In this document: one piece after another, positions 1 through 6,277 of the stretch
Layout: each line of letters opens with the position of its first letter
How positions within the stretch are numbered: position 1 is the stretch's first letter
Assembly (NCBI GenBank): GCA_019750655.1
Contig: JAIEOG010000359.1
Coordinates: 1-11,961 of the forward strand
Direction: 5' to 3'
DNA: 11,961 nt
Source of the DNA: a bacterium
GTDB lineage: Bacteria; Bdellovibrionota; FAC87; UBA2466
The notes under the pieces: generated by a model
The model's input: the letters and a program-made list of their open reading frames with translations, nothing else
What the model was told of the DNA's origin: nothing
The model's database searches: none
Program-made: the position numbers and the translations under genes

Positions 1-2
1 AA

Positions 3-680
3 CGGACTTCACGCTATGCGGACGACGAACGGCACAGCCGCCCCGAGCGTTCGCGCTCTCGGCACGCTGAAGGCGATCGCCCTGAACGCACTCCGCGCCG
101 CGAACCCTCGCGTGTTGCGCGCCCCCACCGCGATGACGATCGCCAAGAGCGCTCGCACCGCCGTGAAGCTTCGCACGCGGATCGCCCCCGTGAGCGGCAC
201 TCCCGTTCGCATTCTGAGGAAAAATATTCTCCGGCCCGCGAGACGCGTGACGACCAGTCCTGGTCGCGCGTTGCACGTTCAGAGCCGCGCCGAGCGGAAG
301 GCTCTGCGCGCCGGCATCGGGAAGAACCCGCTCGCGAAAGAAGTCACCGCTCTGCGAGCGAACGGCCACGCACGCAGCGTGCTTCCAGCCGAGATCCAGA
401 GCGCCCGCGCCGGAGTCACCGCGAAGACGCTCACGAAGCGTCGCCTCGTCGGTCGCCCCGCCGAGAAGAGCATGCAGCTCCTCGCCGGACACAGCGCCGC
501 GACGAACCTAGTGAAACGCCTCGGCGCGCGCACCGTGAGGAGCACGCCGAAGCGCCGCGCCGCAGTCGGCAAGAAGCGCCCGCTCGTGGGGCAGAAGAAA
601 CGCCACGTGAGCCAAAGCCACTCCCGCGCTATGGGCGTGGTAGAAGTGCTGCTTACGGCCGCAGCGGCGGACGTCGTTAA
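3..680 (+). CDS. C-terminal part of an Arg/Ser/Glu/His-rich low-complexity protein (5' truncated)
   Basis: The frame starting at base 3 is open from the window edge to a TAA at 678-680, giving 225 residues with no start codon needed inside the window. It is an extremely hydrophilic, disordered tail. Blocks such as RRSHRED, PRREEHAAPRRT and HREEHAEAPRRS recur, and it ends in a Gly/Arg patch (YGRGRSAAYGRSGGRR). A longer ATG-started frame over the same DNA (16-693) gives an Ala/Arg/Thr-rich product. I prefer this frame because its composition is that of a natural charged tail and because its third-position GC in a sampled stretch (about 60%) is close to that of ftsE in this window (about 64%), whereas the rival frame is about 77%. 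Arg-rich tails with RGG-like ends are common on DEAD-box RNA helicases and other RNA-binding proteins, but no catalytic domain is inside the window, so the function is unknown. It converges with the PTPS operon, ending 9 bases before that operon's stop. Confidence 0.6.
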   Translation, partial: RTSRYADDERHSRPERSRSRHAEGDRPERTPRREPSRVARPHRDDDRQERSHRREASHADRPRERHSRSHSEEKYSPARETRDDQSWSRVARSEPRRAEGSARRHREEPARERSHRSASERPRTQRASSRDPERPRRSHREDAHEASPRRSPRREEHAAPRRTQRRDEPSETPRRAHREEHAEAPRRSRQEAPARGAEETPREPKPLPRYGRGRSAAYGRSGGRR

Positions 681-689
681 TCCAATTCG

Positions 690-1079
690 TTAAAAAACTA
701 AGACGGCGCTGCCCGTTTGTTCGCCATCTAACTCGTCGACGGCGACCTCGATTTCCGTGAGGCGCAGTTTTTCCCATTCGGATTTACGCAAGGATTTGGC
801 GAACTGTTTTTCCAGGTAAAGGGCTAAGCATTCACAGGTCGGTGTGGCGCGTGTTTGATCGTCCAGCTGCGGGTGGCTATTGAGCACGGTGTCTTGCAGG
901 GGCGCGATGTACTGATCGAGTTCGGCCTGCAACGCCGGCAAGCTTGCGATTCGGCCATCCTCGAGCGGCCCCGTCACTGCGACCGTGATCCGCCAGACGT
1001 GGCCGTGAAAATTTTCGCGCTCTTCAAGCGAATGCTTTGCACGTAGTTCCAAAGGAACTTTCAGGAGCATTCGGCTCAT
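690..1079 (-). CDS. 6-pyruvoyl-tetrahydropterin synthase / QueD-family protein, divergent paralog 1
   Basis: This 129-aa protein belongs to the PTPS/QueD (T-fold) superfamily, whose members convert dihydroneopterin triphosphate to pyruvoyl- or carboxy-tetrahydropterin or cleave the side chain to 6-hydroxymethyl-dihydropterin. The three zinc-ligand histidines are present: one in AKHSL and two in FHGHVW. A PTCECLA segment matches the family PTxENLA motif, and a Glu lies in the late EIEVAVDE strand. The usual Cys nucleophile before HGH is absent; a Glu sits three residues before it (ENFHGH). The usual Asp-His pair (LDHxxLN) reads LQDTVLN here, so the catalytic His is missing. Its ATG overlaps the stop of the upstream paralog (ATGA at 1076-1079), indicating translational coupling and probably matched amounts of the two proteins. 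It may be a regulatory or structural partner of paralog 2 or an enzyme with altered chemistry. The family is clear; the reaction is not. Confidence 0.85.
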   Translation of the reverse strand: MSRMLLKVPLELRAKHSLEERENFHGHVWRITVAVTGPLEDGRIASLPALQAELDQYIAPLQDTVLNSHPQLDDQTRATPTCECLALYLEKQFAKSLRKSEWEKLRLTEIEVAVDELDGEQTGSAVLVF

Positions 1080-1567
1080 CCACGTTCCCAGCGGCAGCTC
1101 GCGCCCGTGCCGGGCGATTCTTCGACTGCGATCTCGATGGATTCGGCCAGTTCAAAGCCCGGTTTGCCTTCGAGCATGACCACAAAGCGGCGGCAAAACT
1201 CCCCGGAGAAAGCTTCGGTCGAAAGATTGTCGGTCGGCAAAAGCAGGACTTCATCGGACGGAAGGACATAGCGTTTGCCGCAGACCGTGAATTCCGTCTC
1301 TTCGTCCGTTACCCGGATCTTTTTGAAAAAGGGATTGTTCGCCGGGACCAGCACACGGTGGTCCCACTCCATGCAGAGAGCCATCAAGGCATCCTTCCAA
1401 TGCTGGAACGGCACCATCTTTTCAAAGCTCGATTCCCGCAGCACCAGCTGGAGCGCCACCTGGTAATTGTGCCCATGCAGGGGTTCCTTCGTGCCGTCGG
1501 GAAAAACGGTCATATGGGCCGCGGCGAACTTGAACGCCTCTTTACGCATTAGGATCGTATGCTTCAT
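1076..1567 (-). CDS. 6-pyruvoyl-tetrahydropterin synthase family protein, paralog 2 (PTPS-III-like)
   Basis: From the ATG at 1567 this is 163 aa. That start has GAGG at 1574-1577, six bases upstream; a longer frame reaches 1648, but its N-terminus is unlike the family and would cross the divergent gene's start. Zinc ligands are the His of FAAAH and the two in LHGHNY. The Asp-His pair is intact (MEWDHRVL), followed by the TDNLSTEAF segment and a late Glu (IEIAVEES). No Cys lies before HGH; the sequence KEPLHGHNY puts a Glu three residues ahead of it. From memory, that Glu marks PTPS-III enzymes, which release 6-hydroxymethyl-dihydropterin and replace dihydroneopterin aldolase in folate synthesis in malaria parasites and some bacteria. 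The gene is first in the operon with paralog 1 and lies near a pterin-dependent hydroxylase, so supply of a reduced pterin cofactor is the competing role. It probably acts in the cytoplasm. Confidence 0.88.
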   Translation of the reverse strand: MKHTILMRKEAFKFAAAHMTVFPDGTKEPLHGHNYQVALQLVLRESSFEKMVPFQHWKDALMALCMEWDHRVLVPANNPFFKKIRVTDEETEFTVCGKRYVLPSDEVLLLPTDNLSTEAFSGEFCRRFVVMLEGKPGFELAESIEIAVEESPGTGASCRWERG

Positions 1568-1573
1568 CGAAAA

Positions 1574-1577
1574 CCTC
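1574..1577 (-). promoter_or_regulatory. Ribosome binding site (GAGG) that fixes the PTPS paralog 2 start
   Basis: GAGG on the minus strand, six bases before the ATG at 1567. It supports the 163-aa form over the 190-aa extension. Confidence 0.65.
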
Positions 1578-1584
1578 GGGCCCA

Positions 1585-1613
1585 ATTGACAAGATTGGAA
1601 GGGGGCTGTCAAT
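1585..1613. repeat. Inverted repeat ATTGACA-N15-TGTCAAT in the divergent intergenic region
   Basis: Seven-base perfect arms at 1585-1591 and 1607-1613 are separated by 15 bases and sit between the divergent PTPS operon (start 1567) and the dehydrogenase gene (start 1636). Each arm contains TTGACA, one per strand. Spacing and symmetry fit a dimeric regulator's operator or paired -35 boxes, but no convincing -10 box lies 16-18 bases from either. Confidence 0.45.
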
Positions 1614-1624
1614 CTGCGCCGGCC

Positions 1625-1631
1625 GAGGAGG
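1625..1631 (+). promoter_or_regulatory. Strong ribosome binding site (GAGGAGG) for the GTG-started dehydrogenase
   Basis: GAGGAGG lies four bases before the GTG at 1636. It supports a non-ATG start and shows that the broken gene still has its translation signal. Confidence 0.65.
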
Positions 1632-1635
1632 CAAC

Positions 1636-2363
1636 GTGGGCAAGGCATTCCAAGACAAAGTAGTCGTCGTAACGGGCGCGGGCCGGGGTATTGGCCGGGC
1701 GAGTGCGGAGGCGTTTGCGCAGGCTGGGGCGCGCGTCGTATTGGCGAGCCGCACGGAAAGCGAACTCATCAACACGGCCGAAAGCATTCGTGAAAAAGGC
1801 GGCCAGGCATTGGTTTGCCCACGGATATTGCTGACGAGCAGAGTGTCTCCGCCCTTTTTGAGCGCATTGAAAGAGAGTGGGGCTCTGCCCACGTGCTGGT
1901 GAACAACGCCGGCACCTTTGTGAGTTCGAAAGTCATCGATCACACCGTCGCGGATTGGGAACGCGTGCAGGCCGTAAACGTGCGCGGGACTTTCCTATGC
2001 TCGCGAGCCTTTTTGCGCGCGTGCCGTGAAAAGCGTCACGGCGGATCGATCGTCAATATTGCATCGATTTCTGGTATCCGCGGACCACACCTGAAGTTTC
2101 CAGGATTCGGCGCTTACATCGCCAGCAAGTTTGCAGTGGTGGGAATTACAGAAGCACTTGCCATCGAGGGCAAGGAATATGGCGTGCGCGCCAACTGCCT
2201 AGCTCCCGGATCGGTAGATACTGAAATGCTCCGCAATGCAGCGCCTCACGTAAAAACGGACGTTCGGCCCGAAGATGTCGCGCAAACGGTTCTGCACTTG
2301 GCGGACGATGGGCTATCGCACCACCTCAACGGCGCACTCTTAGAAGTGTTCTCCGATTTGTAG
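1636..2363 (+). pseudogene. Short-chain dehydrogenase/reductase, broken by a single-base frameshift near 1818-1820
   Basis: The first segment (from GTG 1636) has the Rossmann nucleotide-binding motif TGAGRGIG near residues 14-21 and reads in frame to about 1820. The rest continues in another frame to TAG 2361-2363, with NNAG, the catalytic Ser region (NIASISG), YIASK (Tyr-x3-Lys) and a normal C-terminus. Adding one base at the CCC of 1818-1820 joins them as ...GGQALVCPTDIADEQSV..., restoring the family Asp motif and giving about 242 aa, the usual SDR length. So this is either a recent frameshift mutation or a sequencing/assembly error in a short C run. The relatives include sepiapterin reductase, dihydromonapterin reductase (FolM) and oxoacyl-ACP reductases; the family fold alone cannot choose among them. 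Location between pterin synthesis genes and a pterin-dependent hydroxylase makes a pterin reductase attractive, but this is inference. It converges on the hydroxylase, with 11 bases between the stops. Confidence 0.82.
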
Positions 2364-2374
2364 ATTGGCACCTT

Positions 2375-4108
2375 TTAAACCGCTTTTGAGAGGCTGATGC
2401 CTTTTTGGATGAGCGTCTTGCGCTGTGGATCGCTGTCTTTTTGCAGGCGGTTTAAGCCCTGCTCTACTTCCGCAAGCCATGCCGGCGATTTGCCCGTTTG
2501 GGCTCCCGCTTCATAGAGCTCGAGTAGCAAGAGCCATTCTTGCTCCTGGCGCGCGACCTTCTCCGCGAGCTTCTGCCACGCTGGAGAGTCTGCTGGGGTG
2601 TGCTTTTCGCGCAAGGCGCGCAGCTCCTGGTAGAGCGCGAAGATCTGCTTTTCTCCGTCGGAAAACGGCGAACTACGGCCAGGGTGGCTGGTGATGTTGC
2701 TCTCCATCCACTCGCCATAAGCAGGGCGGTCGCTTGGGCCTCCCCAGACGGAATGCGCATGCTCTGCCACGGCCATATCGAAGGGGCCCCAGCTTGGCTG
2801 GTAAAATACTTTGCTGCCGCGAGAGACGGTGCAATCTTTCCACTGGAGCAAAACCAATCGGCCTTGCTGCCGCGTCCAACCGGTGAGCAGGCCTTCGACG
2901 ATAAATGCGGAAGCAAATTCCAAACGAGCTTTTTTCCCGCTGACTAAGCCGAGCTTTGCGAGGTCTGCATCGCTGAGGGTATGGGCTGCTTTGTGAGCAG
3001 CGCCCTTCCAGCGTCCGAGCGGTGAACTAAAGCCTTGTGCGTGGTACGTCTTCCCGTGGCCCGGCAGTTCTGTGTTTTCAAAAGAGAGTTGCACTGGACC
3101 ACTGTAGCGAATGAATGCATCGTCGAATTCGGCGACGACACCGCTCGTTTCCAAACCAGAATCCCACTGTGCGGTGGTCACCGTTTGGCAGATGCGTGCT
3201 TCTTCTAAGCCGTCTTTTCCGCCACGTCGGAACGATAACGTTTTTTCAAACTCTTCGAGAACCTCCACCATCTGGTCCATGTCCTTGGCGACGAAGAGTT
3301 GAGGCTGCGGCTCGGTGATGTCGTAAGACGTGTTCACACAATCCGCCGAGAGCGGGATCTTCTTCACCTTATCGGACAAGCAAGTCTGGCTCTCTCCGAC
3401 GGAAGAAAGCAAACCAGCGCCATAGATTTTCGGCGCTTTCAGATCGCCAATGAGCCCGTACTCCACGGTCCACCAGTTCATGCGGGCGACTTTGGAAGCC
3501 TCGGAGACACGCGTGATCGATTGCGTAACGTGGCGAAGCTGCGCCTCCGCTTGCGCAATCTGAGCCGCCGTCGCATCGGGATTTTCTTTGATGTCACTCA
3601 ATAAACGAATGGCTTCGTAGAGTCGGATATCGTCGGCAGAGTTGATCGCCTTCTGCGCCATGGCGGCATACTTGTGCAAGTATTCGCCGTAAGGTGCGTG
3701 CGCCAAGATCGGTGCATGCCCTGCTGCTTCGTGAACGATGTCGGGTGCAGGCGTGTAAGCGATGTGATCCACCGTGCGCATATCGCAAGCAATGGGCAGC
3801 ACCGCGCGCGCTTGGAAATCTAGGAAGGCCGCTGGCGGCAAAAAGCCTTCGACGGGAACTGCGCCCCAGCCTAAGGCGGCGAGGCACTGATCCATCTCTT
3901 CAATCCTTGGGATCTGCTCGATGCTAATGCCGGTCTTGCGCAGGCCTTCGGTGTACATGGGGACGGCGTGTTGGCTGAAGAAGGCGCGGTTCTGGCGCAT
4001 GATGTAGCGCCAGGCAGCCTGGTCCTGAGCTGTGTACGAGGCGTAGTCTTGCTCAGCGACAAATGCTTTTAAATAAGGCGGCAATGCCGCCGTTGCCGGA
4101 CTGCTCAT
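2375..4108 (-). CDS. Long-form pterin-dependent aromatic amino acid hydroxylase (phenylalanine 4-monooxygenase type)
   Basis: This 577-aa iron enzyme hydroxylates an aromatic amino acid (probably Phe to Tyr) using O2 and a tetrahydropterin. The iron facial triad is visible: His126 and His131 in PDIVHEAAGHAPIL and Glu216 in NWWTVEYGL. It is followed by the YGAGLLSSVGE pterin/substrate loop near 229-239. The catalytic region spans about residues 1-290; the remaining 290 or so residues form a C-terminal extension with no motif I recognise. Long bacterial hydroxylases of about 580 aa exist (from memory, in Bacillus cereus), against about 260-300 aa for the short form. The ATG at 4108 is chosen because GGGAGG lies five bases upstream; the 4165 start adds 19 unlikely residues. 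The gene is 75 bases downstream of a glycosyltransferase on the same strand. Preference for Phe, Tyr or Trp cannot be read from the sequence. Confidence 0.9.
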   Translation of the reverse strand: MSSPATAALPPYLKAFVAEQDYASYTAQDQAAWRYIMRQNRAFFSQHAVPMYTEGLRKTGISIEQIPRIEEMDQCLAALGWGAVPVEGFLPPAAFLDFQARAVLPIACDMRTVDHIAYTPAPDIVHEAAGHAPILAHAPYGEYLHKYAAMAQKAINSADDIRLYEAIRLLSDIKENPDATAAQIAQAEAQLRHVTQSITRVSEASKVARMNWWTVEYGLIGDLKAPKIYGAGLLSSVGESQTCLSDKVKKIPLSADCVNTSYDITEPQPQLFVAKDMDQMVEVLEEFEKTLSFRRGGKDGLEEARICQTVTTAQWDSGLETSGVVAEFDDAFIRYSGPVQLSFENTELPGHGKTYHAQGFSSPLGRWKGAAHKAAHTLSDADLAKLGLVSGKKARLEFASAFIVEGLLTGWTRQQGRLVLLQWKDCTVSRGSKVFYQPSWGPFDMAVAEHAHSVWGGPSDRPAYGEWMESNITSHPGRSSPFSDGEKQIFALYQELRALREKHTPADSPAWQKLAEKVARQEQEWLLLLELYEAGAQTGKSPAWLAEVEQGLNRLQKDSDPQRKTLIQKGISLSKAV

Positions 4109-4113
4109 GAACC

Positions 4114-4119
4114 CCTCCC
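4114..4119 (-). promoter_or_regulatory. Ribosome binding site (GGGAGG) that fixes the hydroxylase start
   Basis: GGGAGG on the minus strand, five bases before the ATG at 4108. It argues against the upstream in-frame ATG at 4165. Confidence 0.7.
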
Positions 4120-4183
4120 ACCTCAAACATCCCACTAGATGGCGGAAAAGAAAAGCTGACGGCAATCCGCGTGGCGCGCTGAG

Positions 4184-5128
4184 TTAGAGGAGCTTCTGGA
4201 GCGGCACGCGGGGCTCATTGAGGATGTCGTAGTGGACCGCGGACAAGAGAAGTTGGATGCCGATCAAGATTGGCAGCACCGCGATCATGACCGTTCCCGT
4301 CGGTGTTAGCCGCCCTGCCTGCGCGCTTTCGTGCCAAGTAAGCGCGCCGAAAAGGGCGCCAAAACCCGTCAGCGCTAGCCCCGCGATCCCCTGCACCGAA
4401 CCCAGATTAAAGTCGCGCAGGAAGTACCCGTAAAAGACGCGTTTTGAAAAACACGCCAGGTGCCGAAAGAAGAACGGAAACAAAATCCGCCAGACGCGTA
4501 AGCTACTCGGTTCGCAACCGTAGCGCGCGGGCATCGGCACATCCACGACAACCGCGAGGATGGTGTTGAGACGGAAGAGAAGATCGCTTTCAAAAAAATA
4601 AGAGCGGGCGATTTTGTCGATTGGCAGAGAAGCAAGCGCCTTCGAGTGGATCGCAATAAAGCCATTGGTTGGATCCATCACCCGCCAATAGCCGCTGGAG
4701 ATTTTCGAAATAAACGACAGCGCGGAATTTCCCAATAGCCGTTGGACTGGCATCCCGGAGAGAAAAGCCGGGGAAAAAAAACGATTCCCCTTCGTATAAT
4801 CCGCAAACCCTTCTCGCAGGGGGCGGGTGAGCGCAGGGATTAACGCAGAATTCATCTGCCCGTCGCCGTCGAGCTTTACCAAGATCGAAGCGCCGTCTTG
4901 GAGGCCTTGTTTGAAACCCGTCAGCGTTGCGCCGCCCACGCCTTGGTTTTTCTCATGGAACAGAACGCGCACGCGCGGGTCGCGGCAGGTGGCCTGGACA
5001 TGTTTCCCGGTTTGTTCGGGGCAAGCATCGTCGACTACATAGATGCGTTCTACTTCTGGGCCTATTTGGGAAAGGACTTCGCCGATCTGCGACTTCACAC
5101 GGAAGCAGGGAATGGCGACGGCGAGCAT
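4184..5128 (-). CDS. Family 2 glycosyltransferase with two C-terminal membrane segments
   Basis: This 314-aa protein has a GT2 (GT-A fold) domain resembling dolichol-/polyprenyl-phosphate sugar transferases. The N-terminal strand LAVAIPCFR is followed by VVDDACP (31-37) and the metal-binding DGDGQM (87-92), then the acceptor-side segment MDPTNGF (151-157). Two hydrophobic stretches near 243-264 and 278-298 probably anchor it in the inner membrane, where it would transfer a nucleotide-activated sugar to a lipid carrier or glycan. The ATG at 5128 has only a weak, close AAGG upstream. It lies 39 bases downstream of the small lipoprotein gene and 75 bases upstream of the hydroxylase gene, all on the minus strand, so the three may be co-transcribed. 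The sugar and acceptor are unknown. Confidence 0.87.
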   Translation of the reverse strand: MLAVAIPCFRVKSQIGEVLSQIGPEVERIYVVDDACPEQTGKHVQATCRDPRVRVLFHEKNQGVGGATLTGFKQGLQDGASILVKLDGDGQMNSALIPALTRPLREGFADYTKGNRFFSPAFLSGMPVQRLLGNSALSFISKISSGYWRVMDPTNGFIAIHSKALASLPIDKIARSYFFESDLLFRLNTILAVVVDVPMPARYGCEPSSLRVWRILFPFFFRHLACFSKRVFYGYFLRDFNLGSVQGIAGLALTGFGALFGALTWHESAQAGRLTPTGTVMIAVLPILIGIQLLLSAVHYDILNEPRVPLQKLL

Positions 5129-5167
5129 CGCCTTATTTCTATCACTGATTGGAAATGCTGAGGGGCG

Positions 5168-5416
5168 TTACTTCTCGAGGCCCGTTGTGCCGTAGCAGCG
5201 GAATTGCTCCAAGCGCTGCTGCATATTCCCCGTCCGTCGGAGAGTGTCATTCCGCTCCGGGCAAGGCCGGCCGGCTTGTAGATTGCGCGACGGGCTTTGA
5301 GCGTAATCCCCTGTGACCTCCGGTGGAAGGCCGATACCACGGCCGCGGTAGGCTTGCGTTTCTGTCCCGCAAGCCACTAGAATCATAGCGATAAATCCGA
5401 AAACTAATGCGCGCAT
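5168..5416 (-). CDS. Small predicted lipoprotein (hypothetical)
   Basis: This is an 82-aa protein with a bacterial lipoprotein signal: Met-Arg, a hydrophobic core (ALVFGFIAMI) and the lipobox LVAC with Cys at residue 16, followed by GTETQ. The predicted mature part is about 67 residues, polar and rich in Gly, Arg and Pro, with two further Cys residues that could pair. I recognise no family. No strong Shine-Dalgarno sequence precedes the ATG. It is the first minus-strand gene from the divergent 5417-5596 region and precedes the GT2 gene by 39 bases. That context suggests an envelope component, but no function can be assigned. Confidence 0.7.
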   Translation of the reverse strand: MRALVFGFIAMILVACGTETQAYRGRGIGLPPEVTGDYAQSPSRNLQAGRPCPERNDTLRRTGNMQQRLEQFRCYGTTGLEK

Positions 5417-5596
5417 AAAAAACCCGCTTTCGAAGGGGGAGATAACATGGGGCGCCAGGCTGGATCAAGGGGCGGCTTAGCGCTGAGGCCCGGGTTCCAA
5501 TAGCTGTTTTCGCCAGCGAAACCGCCAAGATCCGCCTTCTTGGGAGGCGAGATCTTGCTTGCCCTGCTTTGACCCCGTTGAGTATGGTCTTGGGCC
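5417..5596. promoter_or_regulatory. Divergent intergenic regulatory region of the glycan locus
   Basis: This is a 180-bp gap between the lipoprotein start (minus) and the DPM1-like gene start (plus). It holds a perfect short inverted repeat TTTCGC-CA-GCGAAA at 5508-5521, a long hairpin at 5527-5556 and three GATC sites (5463, 5529, 5551). A weak plus-strand promoter is possible: TTGCCC at 5559-5564 and TATGGT at 5583-5588, spacing 18. It would start transcription almost at the ATG of 5597. No good minus-strand promoter was found. Confidence 0.4.
5527..5556. repeat. Long imperfect palindrome with a GATC in each arm
   Basis: The left arm AAGATC+CGCCT (5527-5537) pairs with AGGCG+A+GATCTT (5545-5556), giving an 11-bp stem with one bulged A and a 7-nt loop. 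No T tract follows on either strand, so it is not a classic terminator. Its place just upstream of the plus-strand gene suggests a regulator site or a leader structure. Confidence 0.6.
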
Positions 5597-6277
5597 ATGT
5601 CTGAGAAGCCAAATCCCCGCGTTTCCGTTGTCATGATCACCATGAATGAGCAGGGCTCCGTGGGCAAAGTCATCCAGGACATCCAAAAGGCCTACCCAGT
5701 TTCCGAGATCCTTCTGGTCGATTCCAGCAAGGACCAAACGCCTCAGATCGCTGAATCCCTGGGCGCGAAAGTGGTCCGGCAGTTTCCGCCGCAGGGCTAT
5801 GGCCCGGCCATGGATCGCGCGCTGCGATCGGCTAGCGGCGATATCGTCATCACGCTCGACTGTGATGACACCTACCCTGCAGAAGACATCCCGCGCTTTG
5901 TGCGCTACATCGCCGAAGAAGGGTACGACGTCGTGGATGGCTCACGCTTGGAACACAAGTCGCCCCATATGCCGGCGTTGAACTACCTTGCGAACTACGC
6001 TTTTGGAATTTTTGCTTCGACGCTTTTTTTCCGGCGCATCACCGACTTGCACAGCGGCATGCGCGCGTACCGCCGCTCTGTCATTGAAGAATTGAAATAC
6101 GACTGCAAGGGTGCGGCCCTGCCGGTGGAGTTGCTTTTGCGCCCGCTGAAAGACGGCCGCAAAGTGAAGTTTATTTTCATCGATTACCGGATGCGCATTG
6201 GTGAGTCCACCATGCGGCCGTTGGAGAGCGCTTGGTGGACACTGAAGCGCATCTTGGGAGTGAGGTTAACTGCGTGA
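5597..6277 (+). CDS. Family 2 glycosyltransferase, soluble, DPM1-like
   Basis: This 226-aa GT-A glycosyltransferase resembles polyprenyl-phosphate mannosyl/glucosyl transferases. Motifs are VSVVMITMNEQ (9-19), ILLVDSSKDQT (38-48), the metal-binding DCDDTYP (88-94) and the late RIGES (200-204), matching the Arg-x-Gly-x-Ser motif of DPM1-type enzymes. No C-terminal membrane helices follow, unlike the neighbour at 4184-5128, so it is probably a cytoplasmic or peripheral enzyme. The ATG at 5597 lacks a clear Shine-Dalgarno sequence. Its TGA overlaps the GTG of the FAD enzyme by two bases (GTGA), which implies translational coupling and a shared pathway. It is probably involved in lipid-linked sugar or envelope glycan synthesis; donor sugar and acceptor are unknown. 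Confidence 0.88.
   Translation: MSEKPNPRVSVVMITMNEQGSVGKVIQDIQKAYPVSEILLVDSSKDQTPQIAESLGAKVVRQFPPQGYGPAMDRALRSASGDIVITLDCDDTYPAEDIPRFVRYIAEEGYDVVDGSRLEHKSPHMPALNYLANYAFGIFASTLFFRRITDLHSGMRAYRRSVIEELKYDCKGAALPVELLLRPLKDGRKVKFIFIDYRMRIGESTMRPLESAWWTLKRILGVRLTA
6262..6265 (+). promoter_or_regulatory. Ribosome binding site (GAGG) supporting the GTG 6274 start
   Basis: GAGG, within GGGAGTGAGG, lies eight bases before the GTG at 6274, inside the end of the glycosyltransferase gene. It supports the overlapping start over the upstream in-frame start at 6232. Confidence 0.6.

Noticed and set aside
16..693. 225-aa ATG-started plus-strand frame, Ala/Arg/Thr/Lys-rich, histone-like at first sight
   Set aside because: It is offset by one base from the open frame starting at base 3, which has a more natural composition and third-position GC. 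It would also run four bases into the end of the convergent PTPS gene.
1584..1614. Two opposed sigma70 promoters using the TTGACA arms as -35 boxes
   Set aside because: The sequences 17 bases away (TCAATC and TCAATT) are poor -10 boxes, and the starts would fall on or beside the ribosome binding sites. An operator is the better reading.
1812..1823. Programmed -1 ribosomal frameshift in the dehydrogenase
   Set aside because: No slippery heptamer of the X XXY YYZ type and no obvious downstream structure. A lost base in a C run explains the break more simply.
5527..5560. Rho-independent terminator at the GATC palindrome
   Set aside because: No T tract follows the stem on either strand, and it lies between divergent gene starts where a terminator is not expected.
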